This document shows, piece by piece, positions 9,220 through 17,167 of a DNA stretch of 38,233 bases (its first letter is position 1; every line of letters begins with the position of its first letter). Under the pieces are notes generated by a model. The model was not told the DNA's origin. It searched no databases and saw only the letters and a list, made by a program, of their open reading frames with translations. The position numbers and the translations under genes are program-made. Source of the stretch: Agrococcus sp. HG114 (GTDB taxonomy: Bacteria; Actinomycetota; Actinomycetes; Actinomycetales; Microbacteriaceae); the NCBI RefSeq assembly GCF_024723325.1, contig NZ_JANQCH010000007.1, positions 1-38,233 of the forward strand, written 5' to 3'.

Positions 9220-10723
9220 CGAGCTGCATGAGCGCGAGGAGCTCGGCACCGATCTCGACGGCACCGCCGGCGCGGAGGCGTTCGAGACCGACGAGGCGCG
9301 CGTCTCCGCGCTGCGCGCCGGCTTGGCGGACTACGAGCTCGACGACGAGGACGCGGCGCTGCTCGACCTCGACATCGAGGACCCGGATGCGCTGCAGATC
9401 CTGCCCGCGCTGCCGGTGCTCGCGATCGTCGGGCGCCCGAACGTCGGCAAGTCGGCGCTCGTGAACCGCATCCTGGGCCGCCGCGAGGCGGTCGTCGAGG
9501 ACACGCCGGGCGTCACCCGCGACCGCGTCTCCTACAAGGCCGAGTGGAACGGGCGCCGCTTCACGCTCGTCGACACGGGCGGCTGGGAGCCCGACGCGCG
9601 CGGCATCGACCGCTCGGTCGCCCAGCAGGCGGAGATCGCGGTCGAGCTCGCCGACGCGGTGCTCTTCGTCGTCGACGTGAACGTCGGCCCGACCTCGACC
9701 GATGAGCACGTCGTGCGCATGCTGCGCCAGTCGAAGCGGCCGGTGCTGCTCGTCGCCAACAAGTCCGACGACTCGCGCCGCGACCTCGAGGCCGCGTCGC
9801 TCTGGAGCCTCGGCCTCGGCGAGCCCCACCCCGTGTCGGCGCTCCACGGCCGCGGCGTGGCCGACCTGCTCGACCTCGCGATGGATGCGCTGCCCGAGAT
9901 CTCGGCGGTCGCGAAGGAGGAGCTCGGCGGCCCGCGTCGGGTCGCGCTGCTCGGCCGCCCGAACGTCGGCAAGTCGAGCCTGCTCAACAAGGCGGCGGGG
10001 GAGGAGCGCGTCGTCGTCAACGAGATCGCCGGCACGACGCGCGACCCGGTCGACGAGCAGATCGAGCTCGGCGGCCGCGTGTGGCGCTTCGTCGACACCG
10101 CCGGCATCCGCCGCCGGGTGCACCTGCAGCAGGGCGCCGACTTCTACGCGACGCTCCGCACGCAGGCCGCGCTCGAGAAGGCGGAGGTCGCGGTCGTGCT
10201 GCTCGACGTCACCGAACCCCTGTCGGAGCAGGACGTGCGCATCATCGACCTCGTGCTCGAGTCGGGCCGCGCGCTGGTGCTCGCGTTCAACAAGTGGGAC
10301 CAGCTCGACGACGAGCGGCGCCGCTACCTCGAGCGCGAGATCGAGCAGGACCTCGCGCACGTCGCGTGGGCCCCGCGCGTGAACATCTCCGCGCGCACGG
10401 GGCGGCACCTCGAGAAGCTCGTGCCGGCGCTCGAGACGGCGCTCGAGTCGTGGGACAAGCGCATCCCCACCGGCAAGCTCAACGCGTTCATCGCCGACCT
10501 CGTGGCGGCGCATCCGCACCCCCTGCGCGGCGGCAAGCAGCCGCGCATCCTGTTCGCGACCCAGGCAGGCACGCGGCCGCCGACCTTCGTGCTCTTCACG
10601 ACCGGCTTCCTCGACCCGCAGTACCGGCGCTTCATCGAGCGCCGCCTGCGCGAGGACTACGGCTTCGAGGGCAGTCCGATCCAGGTCAACATGCGTGTCC
10701 GGGAGAAGAGGCAGCGCCGCTAG
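9212..10723 (+). CDS. der: Ribosome biogenesis GTPase Der (EngA)
   Basis: Der is an essential tandem GTPase that matures the 50S subunit. The 503 residues contain two G domains, each with GRPNVGKS (about residues 74-81 and 249-256), their own switch regions ([17 protein letters not shown]), DTGG/DTAG motifs and NKSD/NKWD specificity motifs, and a C-terminal KH-like domain. The first about 65 residues are an acidic extension (many Glu and Asp) that precedes the first G domain. Such extensions are common in actinobacterial Der, but this one makes the protein longer than the roughly 440 residues of firmicute homologues. The stop is only 7 bases from the convergent pdxY stop, with no clear terminator between. 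Confidence 0.96.
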   Translation: MTDELHEREELGTDLDGTAGAEAFETDEARVSALRAGLADYELDDEDAALLDLDIEDPDALQILPALPVLAIVGRPNVGKSALVNRILGRREAVVEDTPGVTRDRVSYKAEWNGRRFTLVDTGGWEPDARGIDRSVAQQAEIAVELADAVLFVVDVNVGPTSTDEHVVRMLRQSKRPVLLVANKSDDSRRDLEAASLWSLGLGEPHPVSALHGRGVADLLDLAMDALPEISAVAKEELGGPRRVALLGRPNVGKSSLLNKAAGEERVVVNEIAGTTRDPVDEQIELGGRVWRFVDTAGIRRRVHLQQGADFYATLRTQAALEKAEVAVVLLDVTEPLSEQDVRIIDLVLESGRALVLAFNKWDQLDDERRRYLEREIEQDLAHVAWAPRVNISARTGRHLEKLVPALETALESWDKRIPTGKLNAFIADLVAAHPHPLRGGKQPRILFATQAGTRPPTFVLFTTGFLDPQYRRFIERRLREDYGFEGSPIQVNMRVREKRQRR

Positions 10724-10730
10724 GCGCGAC

Positions 10731-11582
10731 TCAGCGCACCTGGCGGGCGGCGAACTGCATGCGCGGGTGCGCGAACGCGTCCTGCGCCTGCACGAGCCGC
10801 AGCTCGCGCTCGCCCGACTCGAGGGTCGCCTGCAGCAGGTCGAACACGCTCGACGCCGTGCGCTCGAGCGCCGTCGAGGCCGAGCCCGTCTCGCGGTAGT
10901 GCGCGGTGAACAGCGCGCTCGTCACGTCGCCCGAGCCGTTCGCCTTGAACGGCAGGTGCGGCGTCTGCACGATCCAGGCGCCCTCGTCGTCGACGGCGAG
11001 CATCTCGATCGTGTCGGCCTCGCGGTCGGGTCGCAGCACGCTCGTGACGAGCACCGTGCCCGGGCCGAGGTCGCGCGCGCGGTCGACCGACTCGAGCGTC
11101 GAGTCGATCGTGTCGGGGTCGGTGCCGGTCATGAAGCCGAGCTCGAACTGGTTGGGCGTGATGATGTCGGCGACCGGGAGCGCGCGCTCGCGGATGAGGG
11201 GCGGGATCGCCGGGGCGACGAAGCAGCCCGACTTCGCGTTGCCCATCACCGGGTCGCACGTGTACGTCGCCTGCGGGTTCGCCGCCTTCACGCGCGCGAC
11301 CGCGTCGAGCACGACCTCGACGATCGCCTCGCCCCCGAGGTATCCGGAGAGCACGCCGTCGGCCGTGCCGAGCACGCCCCGGTCCTCGATGCCGGCGACC
11401 ACCGCGCGCACGTCGTCGGCGGAGATGAGCGGTCCGCCCCACGCGCCGTAGCCCGTGTGGTTCGAGAAGTTGACCGTGAGCACGGGCCACACCTCGTGGC
11501 CGATGCGCTGCAGCGGGAAGACGGCGGCGGAGTTGCCGACGTGCCCGTAGGCGACGTGCGACTGGATCGACAGGAACCTCAT
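10731..11582 (-). CDS. pdxY: Pyridoxal kinase
   Basis: This is an ATP-dependent kinase of the ribokinase superfamily that salvages pyridoxal to pyridoxal 5'-phosphate. The 283 residues begin MRFLSIQSHVAYGHVGNSAAVFPLQ, characteristic of PdxY/PdxK, and include TYTCDPVMG, ITPNQFELGFMTG and the anion-hole/catalytic FKANGSGDVTSALF with the catalytic Asp. The ATG at 11582 is the only start that keeps the beta-1 strand. A GAGAAT hexamer 6 bases before it may be a degenerate -10. The gene is convergent with der and is followed upstream by a separate minus-strand MFS gene 38 bases away. GC is host-like. Confidence 0.93.
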   Translation of the reverse strand: MRFLSIQSHVAYGHVGNSAAVFPLQRIGHEVWPVLTVNFSNHTGYGAWGGPLISADDVRAVVAGIEDRGVLGTADGVLSGYLGGEAIVEVVLDAVARVKAANPQATYTCDPVMGNAKSGCFVAPAIPPLIRERALPVADIITPNQFELGFMTGTDPDTIDSTLESVDRARDLGPGTVLVTSVLRPDREADTIEMLAVDDEGAWIVQTPHLPFKANGSGDVTSALFTAHYRETGSASTALERTASSVFDLLQATLESGERELRLVQAQDAFAHPRMQFAARQVR

Positions 11583-11620
11583 CCGTCGATTCTCGCATCG
11601 CGCGCGGGCGGACCCGCGCC

Positions 11621-12883
11621 TCAGCGGTCGACGACCTCGATGCCGGCGGTCGTCGGGCCGAGCACCGTCGCGACCACGTGGTGCGTCGCCGTGTCGGGCC
11701 CGCGCTCGACCGCGAGGCTCCACAGCGCGAGCCCGAAGCCGGTCGAGGCGAGGGCGACGCCGATCCATGCGGGGGCGAGGTAGCCGAGCCCGGCCGCGAT
11801 GACCGCGCCGCCGAGCGCCGCGCCGAGCGCGTTGCCGACGTTGAACGCCGCGTGGTTCGCCGCCGCGCCCAGCAGCTCGGCGTCGCCGGCGATGCCCATG
11901 ATGCGCGCCTGGATCGCCGGCGTGAGCACCGAGCCGGCGCCGCCGATGAGGAACGCGAGGGCGAACATCGCGACCGGGTGCCAGCCGAGCAGCCCGAAGA
12001 GCGCGAGCGAGCCGATGAGCACCGGGAACGCGACGAGGATCGTGCGGCGGATGCTGCGGTCGCTCGACCAGCCGCCGATCGCGTTGCCGATCGTCATGCC
12101 GATGCCGACGGTCGCGAGCAGCCACGCGATCGCGGCCTCGGGCAGCCCCGCGACGCGCGTGACGGTCTCGGCCGCATAGGAGTAGACCGCGAAGAACCCG
12201 CCGAAGCCGATGCAGCCGACGGCGATCATGAGCCAGAGCCGCGGGCTGCGGAACGCGGCGAGCTCGCGCCGCGCGCTGCGGCTCGGGTCCCCGGGCTGGG
12301 AGGGCAGGAAGAGCCACGCGAGCACGAGCGTCGCGAGGAAGATCGCGGCGACGGCCGCATACGTCCACCGCCAGCCCGCCGTCTGGCCGAGCCAGGTGCC
12401 GAGCGGCACGCCGATGACGTTCGCGATCGTGAGGCCCGAGAGCGCGAGCGCGACGCCGGCGCCCTGGCGGCCGGGGCCCATGATCCTCGCCGCGAGGAGC
12501 GAGGCGACGCCGAAGTACGCGCCGTGGGGGAGGGCCGCGACGAAGCGCGCGGCGATCGTGAGCTCGAACGTCGGCATGAGGCCGCTCGCGAGGTTCGCGA
12601 CCGCGAACGCAGCGACGAGCAGCAGCACGAGCGTGCGCTGCGACATCCGCGCGGCCCACACCGACACGAGCGGCGCACCGACGACGACCCCGAGCGCGTA
12701 CGCGGTGATGAGCCAGCCCGCGCGCGCGATGCCGGCCGCCGGGTCGGCGTCGAAGCCGGGCACGAGCTCGGTCGCGGCGAGCGGCAGGATGCCCATGGTC
12801 GCGAACTCGGTCGTGCCGATGCCGAACCCGCCGAGCGCGAGGGTGCACAGGGCGATGAGGCGTCGCGCGGGGGTGAGCTGCAT
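11621..12883 (-). CDS. MFS drug/arabinose-efflux type transporter
   Basis: This 420-residue integral membrane protein has about 12 hydrophobic helices and belongs to the DHA1-like branch of the major facilitator superfamily. The N-terminus GGFGIGTTEFATMGILPLAATEL is the hallmark of the AraJ/CmlR efflux group. GWLITAYALGVVVGAPLVS and AARFVAALPHGAYFGVASLLAARI correspond to the A-like loop and helix 4 regions. The substrate is unknown. It is divergent from the siderophore-interacting gene, and the iron box at 12937-12953 lies between them. A role in siderophore or metal-stress export is therefore possible but unproven. A TAGCAT hexamer at 12894-12899 (minus strand) ends 10 bases before the ATG. 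Confidence 0.88.
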   Translation of the reverse strand: MQLTPARRLIALCTLALGGFGIGTTEFATMGILPLAATELVPGFDADPAAGIARAGWLITAYALGVVVGAPLVSVWAARMSQRTLVLLLVAAFAVANLASGLMPTFELTIAARFVAALPHGAYFGVASLLAARIMGPGRQGAGVALALSGLTIANVIGVPLGTWLGQTAGWRWTYAAVAAIFLATLVLAWLFLPSQPGDPSRSARRELAAFRSPRLWLMIAVGCIGFGGFFAVYSYAAETVTRVAGLPEAAIAWLLATVGIGMTIGNAIGGWSSDRSIRRTILVAFPVLIGSLALFGLLGWHPVAMFALAFLIGGAGSVLTPAIQARIMGIAGDAELLGAAANHAAFNVGNALGAALGGAVIAAGLGYLAPAWIGVALASTGFGLALWSLAVERGPDTATHHVVATVLGPTTAGIEVVDR

Positions 12884-12936
12884 GCTGCCGACGATGCTAC
12901 GCGCGTGCGCGGTGCTCGCGCTCCTTGCTACATTGG

Positions 12937-12953
12937 GAGGTAAGGCTTACCTC
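12937..12953. promoter_or_regulatory. DtxR/IdeR-type iron box
   Basis: GAGGTAAG-G-CTTACCTC is a perfect 8-bp inverted repeat around one base. The 19 bases 12936-12954 match 14 of 19 positions of the DtxR/IdeR consensus TTAGGTTAGGCTAACCTAA. It lies 41 bases before the siderophore-interacting gene and 53 bases from the divergent MFS start. Known family biology predicts repression when Fe(II) is plentiful. Confidence 0.75.
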
Positions 12954-12994
12954 AGTCCTCTGAGCGCGGCATGACGGATGCGTTGGGAGCAGCG

Positions 12995-13792
12995 ATGGCA
13001 GGACCGGAGCGCGTGGCCGCGGTCGCCCCGCGGTTCATCGAGCTCGAGGTGCTCGAGAGCCAGCAGCTGTCGCCGCACGTCCGGCGGGTCACGCTCGGCG
13101 GCGACGAGGTCTCGGCGATGACGCCGCAGGGCTACGACCAGTGGTTCCGGTTCTTCATGCGGCGCGACGGGCAGGACGAGCTGCGCGTCCCGACGAGCCC
13201 GGCGACCTGGTTCCCGCAGTACCTGGCGATGCGCGAGCAGCAGCGGCCCTGGGTGCGCAACTACACCGTGCGCGACTTCCGGCTCGAGGCGGGCGAGCTC
13301 GACATCGACTTCGTGTGCCACGAGGATCCCGGCCCGGGCGCCGCCTGGGCGATGGCGGCCCAGCGGGGCGAGCGCGCCGTGCTCCTCGACGAGGGGCTGC
13401 TCTACAACGACGACGGCCTCGAGGGCGCCGTGCTCGTCGTCGGCGACGAGTCAGCGCTGCCGGCGATCGCCGGGATCTGCGGCTCGCTCGACGAGGGCAG
13501 CCGGGGCGTCGCGGTGATCGAGGTCGGCCACCGCGACGACATCCAGCGCTTCGACCGCCCCGCGGGCGTCGACGTGCGCTGGGTCGAGCGCGGCGCCGCT
13601 CGCGCGGGCGACTCGGCGCTCGAGGAGCTCCGCGGGCTCTCGATCGACGCCGGGCTCGGGTACGCCTACTCCGCAGGGGAGCAGCGGCTCGCGACCGGCA
13701 CCCGGCGGCACCTGGTGCGCGAGCGCGCGGTCGACAAGAGCCGCATCACCTTCACCGGCTACTGGAAGCTCGGCGCCTCGTACGTGTCCTGA
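12995..13792 (+). CDS. Siderophore-interacting protein (FAD-binding ferric-siderophore reductase family)
   Basis: This 265-residue flavoprotein of the SIP/ViuB family probably reduces ferric siderophores in the cytoplasm to release iron. The FAD-binding domain has LSPHVRRVTLGGDEV and the RNYTVRDFR motif (R-x-Y-[ST]), followed by VCHEDPGPGAAWAMAAQRGE. The C-terminal domain starts VLVVGDESALPAIAGI and ends FTGYWKLG, both typical. I choose the ATG at 12995 because a GGGAG site (12985-12989) sits 5 bases upstream; an ATG at 12971 would add 8 residues. The upstream DtxR-type box fits iron-dependent control. Confidence 0.9.
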   Translation: MAGPERVAAVAPRFIELEVLESQQLSPHVRRVTLGGDEVSAMTPQGYDQWFRFFMRRDGQDELRVPTSPATWFPQYLAMREQQRPWVRNYTVRDFRLEAGELDIDFVCHEDPGPGAAWAMAAQRGERAVLLDEGLLYNDDGLEGAVLVVGDESALPAIAGICGSLDEGSRGVAVIEVGHRDDIQRFDRPAGVDVRWVERGAARAGDSALEELRGLSIDAGLGYAYSAGEQRLATGTRRHLVRERAVDKSRITFTGYWKLGASYVS

Positions 13793-13801
13793 CGCGCGGG
13801 A

Positions 13802-13825
13802 GTGAAAGATGCGGCGATCTTTCAC
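13802..13825. promoter_or_regulatory. 9-bp inverted repeat between the SIP gene and gapB (operator or terminator)
   Basis: GTGAAAGAT-GCGGCG-ATCTTTCAC is a perfect 9-bp dyad with a 6-base centre, 9 bases after the SIP stop and 75 bases before the gapB start. The arms are unusually A/T-rich for this chromosome. It lacks a T-run, so a regulator site for gapB is as likely as a terminator. Confidence 0.45.
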
Positions 13826-13886
13826 CGACGTGAGGTCGACGCCATCCTGAACCGCTGCGCGGAGCCCGGTGGCCCATCCGCTTGCC

Positions 13887-13892
13887 TATCGT
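13887..13892 (+). promoter_or_regulatory. Probable -10 element (TATCGT) of gapB
   Basis: TATCGT fits TANNNT and ends 7 bases before the GTG at 13900. An overlapping TGTAAT (13892-13897) is a second candidate. Confidence 0.4.
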
Positions 13893-13899
13893 GTAATTC

Positions 13900-15342
13900 G
13901 TGGCATCCGCAATCGTTCCCGCCGTCGACTCCGCCCACCAGGCCTGGCTCGACCGCGTCGCCCTCGCCGAGTCCGCCGTGCCGATCATCGGGCGCCTCTA
14001 CCGGGAGCGCGATGTCATCACGCACGTGCACGGGAAGCAGCTCGTCAACCAGTCGCCGATCGAGATCCTCAAGGCGCACAAGTGGGCTCGCCGGGTCGGC
14101 GAGCGCGTGCTGCGCATCGAGGACTCGATCGCCGTGCTGCGGCTCGTCGACGAGCTGGGCCTCCGCGGGATCTCGCTCGACCTGGGCCTCATCCTCGGCG
14201 AGGCGCCCGAGAGCGGCGTCGCCGAGTGGGCGCGCGAGCGCGTCGCGGCGCTGCCGTCGTGGGAGCAGGACCACCCCACCGACGTCGTGCTCTACGGGTT
14301 CGGCCGCATCGGCCGCCTGCTCGCCCGCATCCTCATCGGCCACGCGGGCCGCGGCCTGGGCCTGCGCCTCCGCGCGATCGTCGTGCGCCGCGGCGGCGAC
14401 AACGACCTCGAGAAGCGCGCGAGCCTCCTGCGTCGCGACTCGGTGCACGGCGCGTTCGAGGGCACGATCGAGATCGACCACGAGGCGAGCACGATCCTCG
14501 CCAACGGCACGCTCATCCAGGTCATCTACTCCGACGACCCGAGCGCGGTCGACTACACCGAGTACGGCATCGAGCGGGCGATCGTGGTCGACAACACCGG
14601 CCGCTGGCGCGACGAGGCGGGCCTCGCGCAGCACCTCGAGTGCCCGGGCGTCGACCGCGTCGTGCTCACCGCGCCCGGCAAGAGCCCGCTCAAGAACGTC
14701 GTGTTCGGCGTCAACCACGAGACCATCGCGGCCGACGACCGCATCGTCACCGCCGCATCCTGCACCACGAACGCCATCACGCCGGTGCTCAAGGTCGTCA
14801 ACGACGCGTACGGCATCGAGCACGGCCACGTCGAGACGGTGCACTCGTACACGAACGACCAGAACCTCATCGACAACTTCCACAAGGGCGCGCGCCGCGG
14901 CCGCGCCGCCGCGCTCAACATGGTGCTCACCGAGACGGGCGCCGCGAAGGCCGTCTCGAAAGCGCTGCCCGAGCTCGAGGGCAAGCTCACCGGCAACGCG
15001 ATCCGCGTGCCGACGCCGAACGTGTCGATGGCGATCCTCAACCTCACGCTCGAGCAGGCCGTCGAGCGCGACGCGGTCAACGACCTGCTGCGCCGCACCT
15101 CCCTCACGGGAGCGCTGCGCGCGCAGATCGACTTCACCGACTCGGCCGAGGTGGTCTCCTCCGACTTCGTCGGCAACAACCGGGCCGGCATCGTCGACGG
15201 GCTCGCGACCATCGCGAGCGGCCGCCACCTCGTGCTCTACGTCTGGTACGACAACGAGTTCGGCTACTCGTCGCAGGTGATCCGCGTCATCGAGCACATG
15301 GCCGACCAGAAGGCCAAGGCGCGCCAGCTCGAGCCCGCCTGA
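13900..15342 (+). CDS. gapB: Glyceraldehyde-3-phosphate dehydrogenase, long GapB type
   Basis: This enzyme interconverts glyceraldehyde 3-phosphate and 1,3-bisphosphoglycerate. At 480 residues it is much longer than glycolytic GapA (about 335) and matches the length of the corynebacterial GapB/GapX type, which favours the gluconeogenic direction with NADP. An extension of about 125 residues precedes the Rossmann motif VVLYGFGRIGRLLARIL. The catalytic domain has Cys288 in AASCTTNAITPVLKV and His315 in VETVHSYTNDQNL. WYDNEFGYSSQV near the C-terminus is also canonical. The GTG start gives a plausible leaderless mRNA. A strong hairpin follows the stop, so the gene is likely monocistronic. Confidence 0.93.
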   Translation: MASAIVPAVDSAHQAWLDRVALAESAVPIIGRLYRERDVITHVHGKQLVNQSPIEILKAHKWARRVGERVLRIEDSIAVLRLVDELGLRGISLDLGLILGEAPESGVAEWARERVAALPSWEQDHPTDVVLYGFGRIGRLLARILIGHAGRGLGLRLRAIVVRRGGDNDLEKRASLLRRDSVHGAFEGTIEIDHEASTILANGTLIQVIYSDDPSAVDYTEYGIERAIVVDNTGRWRDEAGLAQHLECPGVDRVVLTAPGKSPLKNVVFGVNHETIAADDRIVTAASCTTNAITPVLKVVNDAYGIEHGHVETVHSYTNDQNLIDNFHKGARRGRAAALNMVLTETGAAKAVSKALPELEGKLTGNAIRVPTPNVSMAILNLTLEQAVERDAVNDLLRRTSLTGALRAQIDFTDSAEVVSSDFVGNNRAGIVDGLATIASGRHLVLYVWYDNEFGYSSQVIRVIEHMADQKAKARQLEPA

Positions 15343-15349
15343 CACAGAC

Positions 15350-15394
15350 TTGCCGCCGTCGGGACTCTCCTGGGTGGAGGCCCGACGGCGGCAA
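15350..15394 (+). terminator. Strong intrinsic terminator hairpin after gapB
   Basis: TTGCCGCCGTCGGG (15350-15363) pairs perfectly with CCCGACGGCGGCAA (15381-15394), a 14-bp stem. The 17-base loop contains a further CTCC/GGAG pairing. It begins 7 bases after the gapB stop. No T-run follows, as usual in GC-rich Actinobacteria. Confidence 0.85.
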
Positions 15395-15401
15395 ACCCCT
15401 C

Positions 15402-15429
15402 CTGACGCCCTGGGCGCATCCGCTACCGT
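15402..15429 (+). promoter_or_regulatory. Probable promoter of the FBP-domain/amidohydrolase pair
   Basis: CTGACG (15402-15407) as -35 and TACCGT (15424-15429) as -10 are separated by 16 bases. The -10 ends 8 bases before the ATG at 15438, predicting a leaderless mRNA. Confidence 0.45.
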
Positions 15430-15437
15430 AGGTCGGC

Positions 15438-15929
15438 ATGCGCGAGGTGACCGAGGAGCAGCTCCGAGCGAGCTTCGTGAACGCCACCCGGCGCGAGCTC
15501 GAGCAGCTGCCCATGCCCGGCCTGCACGAGACGATCTGGGCTGAGCGCGAGTACCTCGGCTGGCGCGACCAGCGCTCGAGCCGGCTCGGCTACATCGTGC
15601 ACTGGCGGGGCGACGAGCTCATCGGCGTCGTCGTGCGGGCCGCCCCCGGGGCGCTGCGGCCCGGCATCGCCGCCATGTGCTCGATGTGCCACTCGACGCA
15701 GCCGGCGACGCAGGTGCGCATGTTCAGCGCCCGGCTCGCGAGCCTCGACGCCGACAGCGGCAGCTCGATCGGCACCTACCTCTGCGATGACCTCGCGTGC
15801 TCGCACATCATCCGCTCCGGCCCCGCGCACCTCACGAGCCCCGAGCGCGTCGCCGCGCGCGGCGCGGCGCTGCTCGAGCGGCTCGCGCGGTTCACGGCGC
15901 GGGTCGAGCGAGCCGTGCGCGATGCCTGA
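15438..15929 (+). CDS. FBP-domain (FusB-like treble-clef zinc finger) protein
   Basis: This 163-residue protein resembles the actinobacterial FBP-domain proteins, which share the C-terminal treble-clef zinc finger of the elongation factor G-binding protein FusB/Fbp. Zinc ligands are visible as Cys81 and Cys84 (MCSMCHS) and Cys116 and Cys121 (CDDLAC). The N-terminus (EQLRASFVNATRRELEQLPMP) and the aromatic stretch YLGWRDQRSSRLGYIV are typical. By family knowledge it may bind EF-G and affect ribosome release or fusidic acid tolerance; that function is inferred. The stop overlaps the ATG of the amidohydrolase by 8 bases. Confidence 0.8.
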   Translation: MREVTEEQLRASFVNATRRELEQLPMPGLHETIWAEREYLGWRDQRSSRLGYIVHWRGDELIGVVVRAAPGALRPGIAAMCSMCHSTQPATQVRMFSARLASLDADSGSSIGTYLCDDLACSHIIRSGPAHLTSPERVAARGAALLERLARFTARVERAVRDA

Positions 15930-17118
15930 GCTGCGGCGGGTCAGCGGCGTCCGCGACGTGCGCCCGTGGGGCGGCGCGCGGTCCGACATCCACTTCGACG
16001 GCGATCGCATCGCCGCGGTCGAGCCGCACGATCCAGGGCGGATGCGCGAGGGCATGCTCGAGGGGCGCGGCCTGCTCGCGCTCCCCACGGTGGTCAACGC
16101 GCACGCGCACGTCGACAAGTCGTGGCTCGGGCTGCCGTGGCAGAGCTACGGCGGCGAGCCCGGCGTCGACGGGCGGATCCGCCACGAGCGAGCGCGCCGC
16201 GGCGAGCTCGGCATCCCGAGCGTCGAGCGCAGCGCCGCGGTGCTCGCGGCGCACGTGCGGCACGGCACGACGGCGCTGCGCACCCACGTCGACGTCGACC
16301 TCGGCGTCGGGCTGCGCGGCATCGAGGCGGTGCGCGAGGCGGTCGCCGCGTACGACGGCGCGATCGAGGCGACGATCGTCGCCTTCCCGCAGGACGGCGT
16401 GCTCCGCCGCCCGGGGGTGCTCGAGCTGCTCGAGGAGGCCGCGCGAGCGGGCGTCGACCACAGCGGCGGGCTCGACCCCGCCTCGATCGACCGCGACCCG
16501 GTCGGCCAGCTCGACGGCATCTTCGGCATCGCCGAGCGGCACGGCGCCGGCATCGACATCCACCTCCACGACGCCGCCGAGCTCGGCGCCTTCGAGCTCG
16601 AGCTCATCGTGGAGCGCGTCGACCGGCTCGGCCTCGCCGGGCGGGTGACGATCGCCCACGGCTTCGCCCTCGCCCAGCTGCCCGAGGCCCGCCGCCGCGA
16701 CCTGCTCCAGGCGATGGGCGAGCTCGGCATGTCGTGCACGACCGTGGCCCCGCTGCGCCTCCCGCAGCTGCCGCTCGCAGAGCTCGACGCGGCCGGGGTG
16801 CGGCTCGCGTTCGGCACCGACGGCATCCGCGACCTCTGGAGCCCCTACGGCGACGGCGACACCCTCGCGATCGCCCGCCAGTTCGCGCGCGCGTCGTCGC
16901 TCGTGCGCGACGAGGAGCTGCGCCGCGTCGTCGAGGTCGCCACGAGCGGCGCCGCCGCCTTCGTCGGTCGCGAGACCCACGACCTCGTGCCCGGCGCTCG
17001 CGCCGACGTCGTGCTGCTCGACGCCGAGCACGCGATGGACGCCCTCGTGACCGCGCCCCCGCGCCGCGCGGTCGTCGGCGGCGGCCGGCTGCTGCACGAG
17101 GTGCCGACCGGGGCGTGA
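15922..17118 (+). CDS. Amidohydrolase, cytosine-deaminase-like
   Basis: This 398-residue metal-dependent hydrolase has the amidohydrolase TIM-barrel pattern. Metal ligands His61 and His63 lie in VNAHAHVDKSW, as in cytosine deaminase. They are followed by TALRTHVDVD, IDIHLHDAAELG, VTIAHGFAL (metal His) and the distal Asp in LAFGTDGIRDLWSPYGDGD. The last segment (GARADVVLLDAEHAMDALV) is the usual beta-sandwich composite domain. Cytosine, isocytosine or another small heterocycle is the likely substrate class, but the specificity cannot be read from sequence. Translation is probably coupled to the FBP-domain gene, whose stop lies inside its first codons. Confidence 0.85.
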   Translation: MPELRRVSGVRDVRPWGGARSDIHFDGDRIAAVEPHDPGRMREGMLEGRGLLALPTVVNAHAHVDKSWLGLPWQSYGGEPGVDGRIRHERARRGELGIPSVERSAAVLAAHVRHGTTALRTHVDVDLGVGLRGIEAVREAVAAYDGAIEATIVAFPQDGVLRRPGVLELLEEAARAGVDHSGGLDPASIDRDPVGQLDGIFGIAERHGAGIDIHLHDAAELGAFELELIVERVDRLGLAGRVTIAHGFALAQLPEARRRDLLQAMGELGMSCTTVAPLRLPQLPLAELDAAGVRLAFGTDGIRDLWSPYGDGDTLAIARQFARASSLVRDEELRRVVEVATSGAAAFVGRETHDLVPGARADVVLLDAEHAMDALVTAPPRRAVVGGGRLLHEVPTGA

Positions 17119-17154
17119 GCGCGGCCTGCGCATGGCGGGCGCTGCGCGATCGCC

Positions 17155-17160
17155 TACGCT
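17155..17160 (+). promoter_or_regulatory. Probable -10 element (TACGCT) of the S10 peptidase gene
   Basis: TACGCT matches TANNNT and ends 7 bases before the GTG at 17168, predicting a leaderless mRNA. Confidence 0.45.
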
Positions 17161-17167
17161 CGATCGG

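Noticed and set aside
10724-10730. Terminator between convergent der and pdxY
   Set aside because: Only 7 bases separate the stops, and no stem of useful length could be drawn without running deep into coding sequence.
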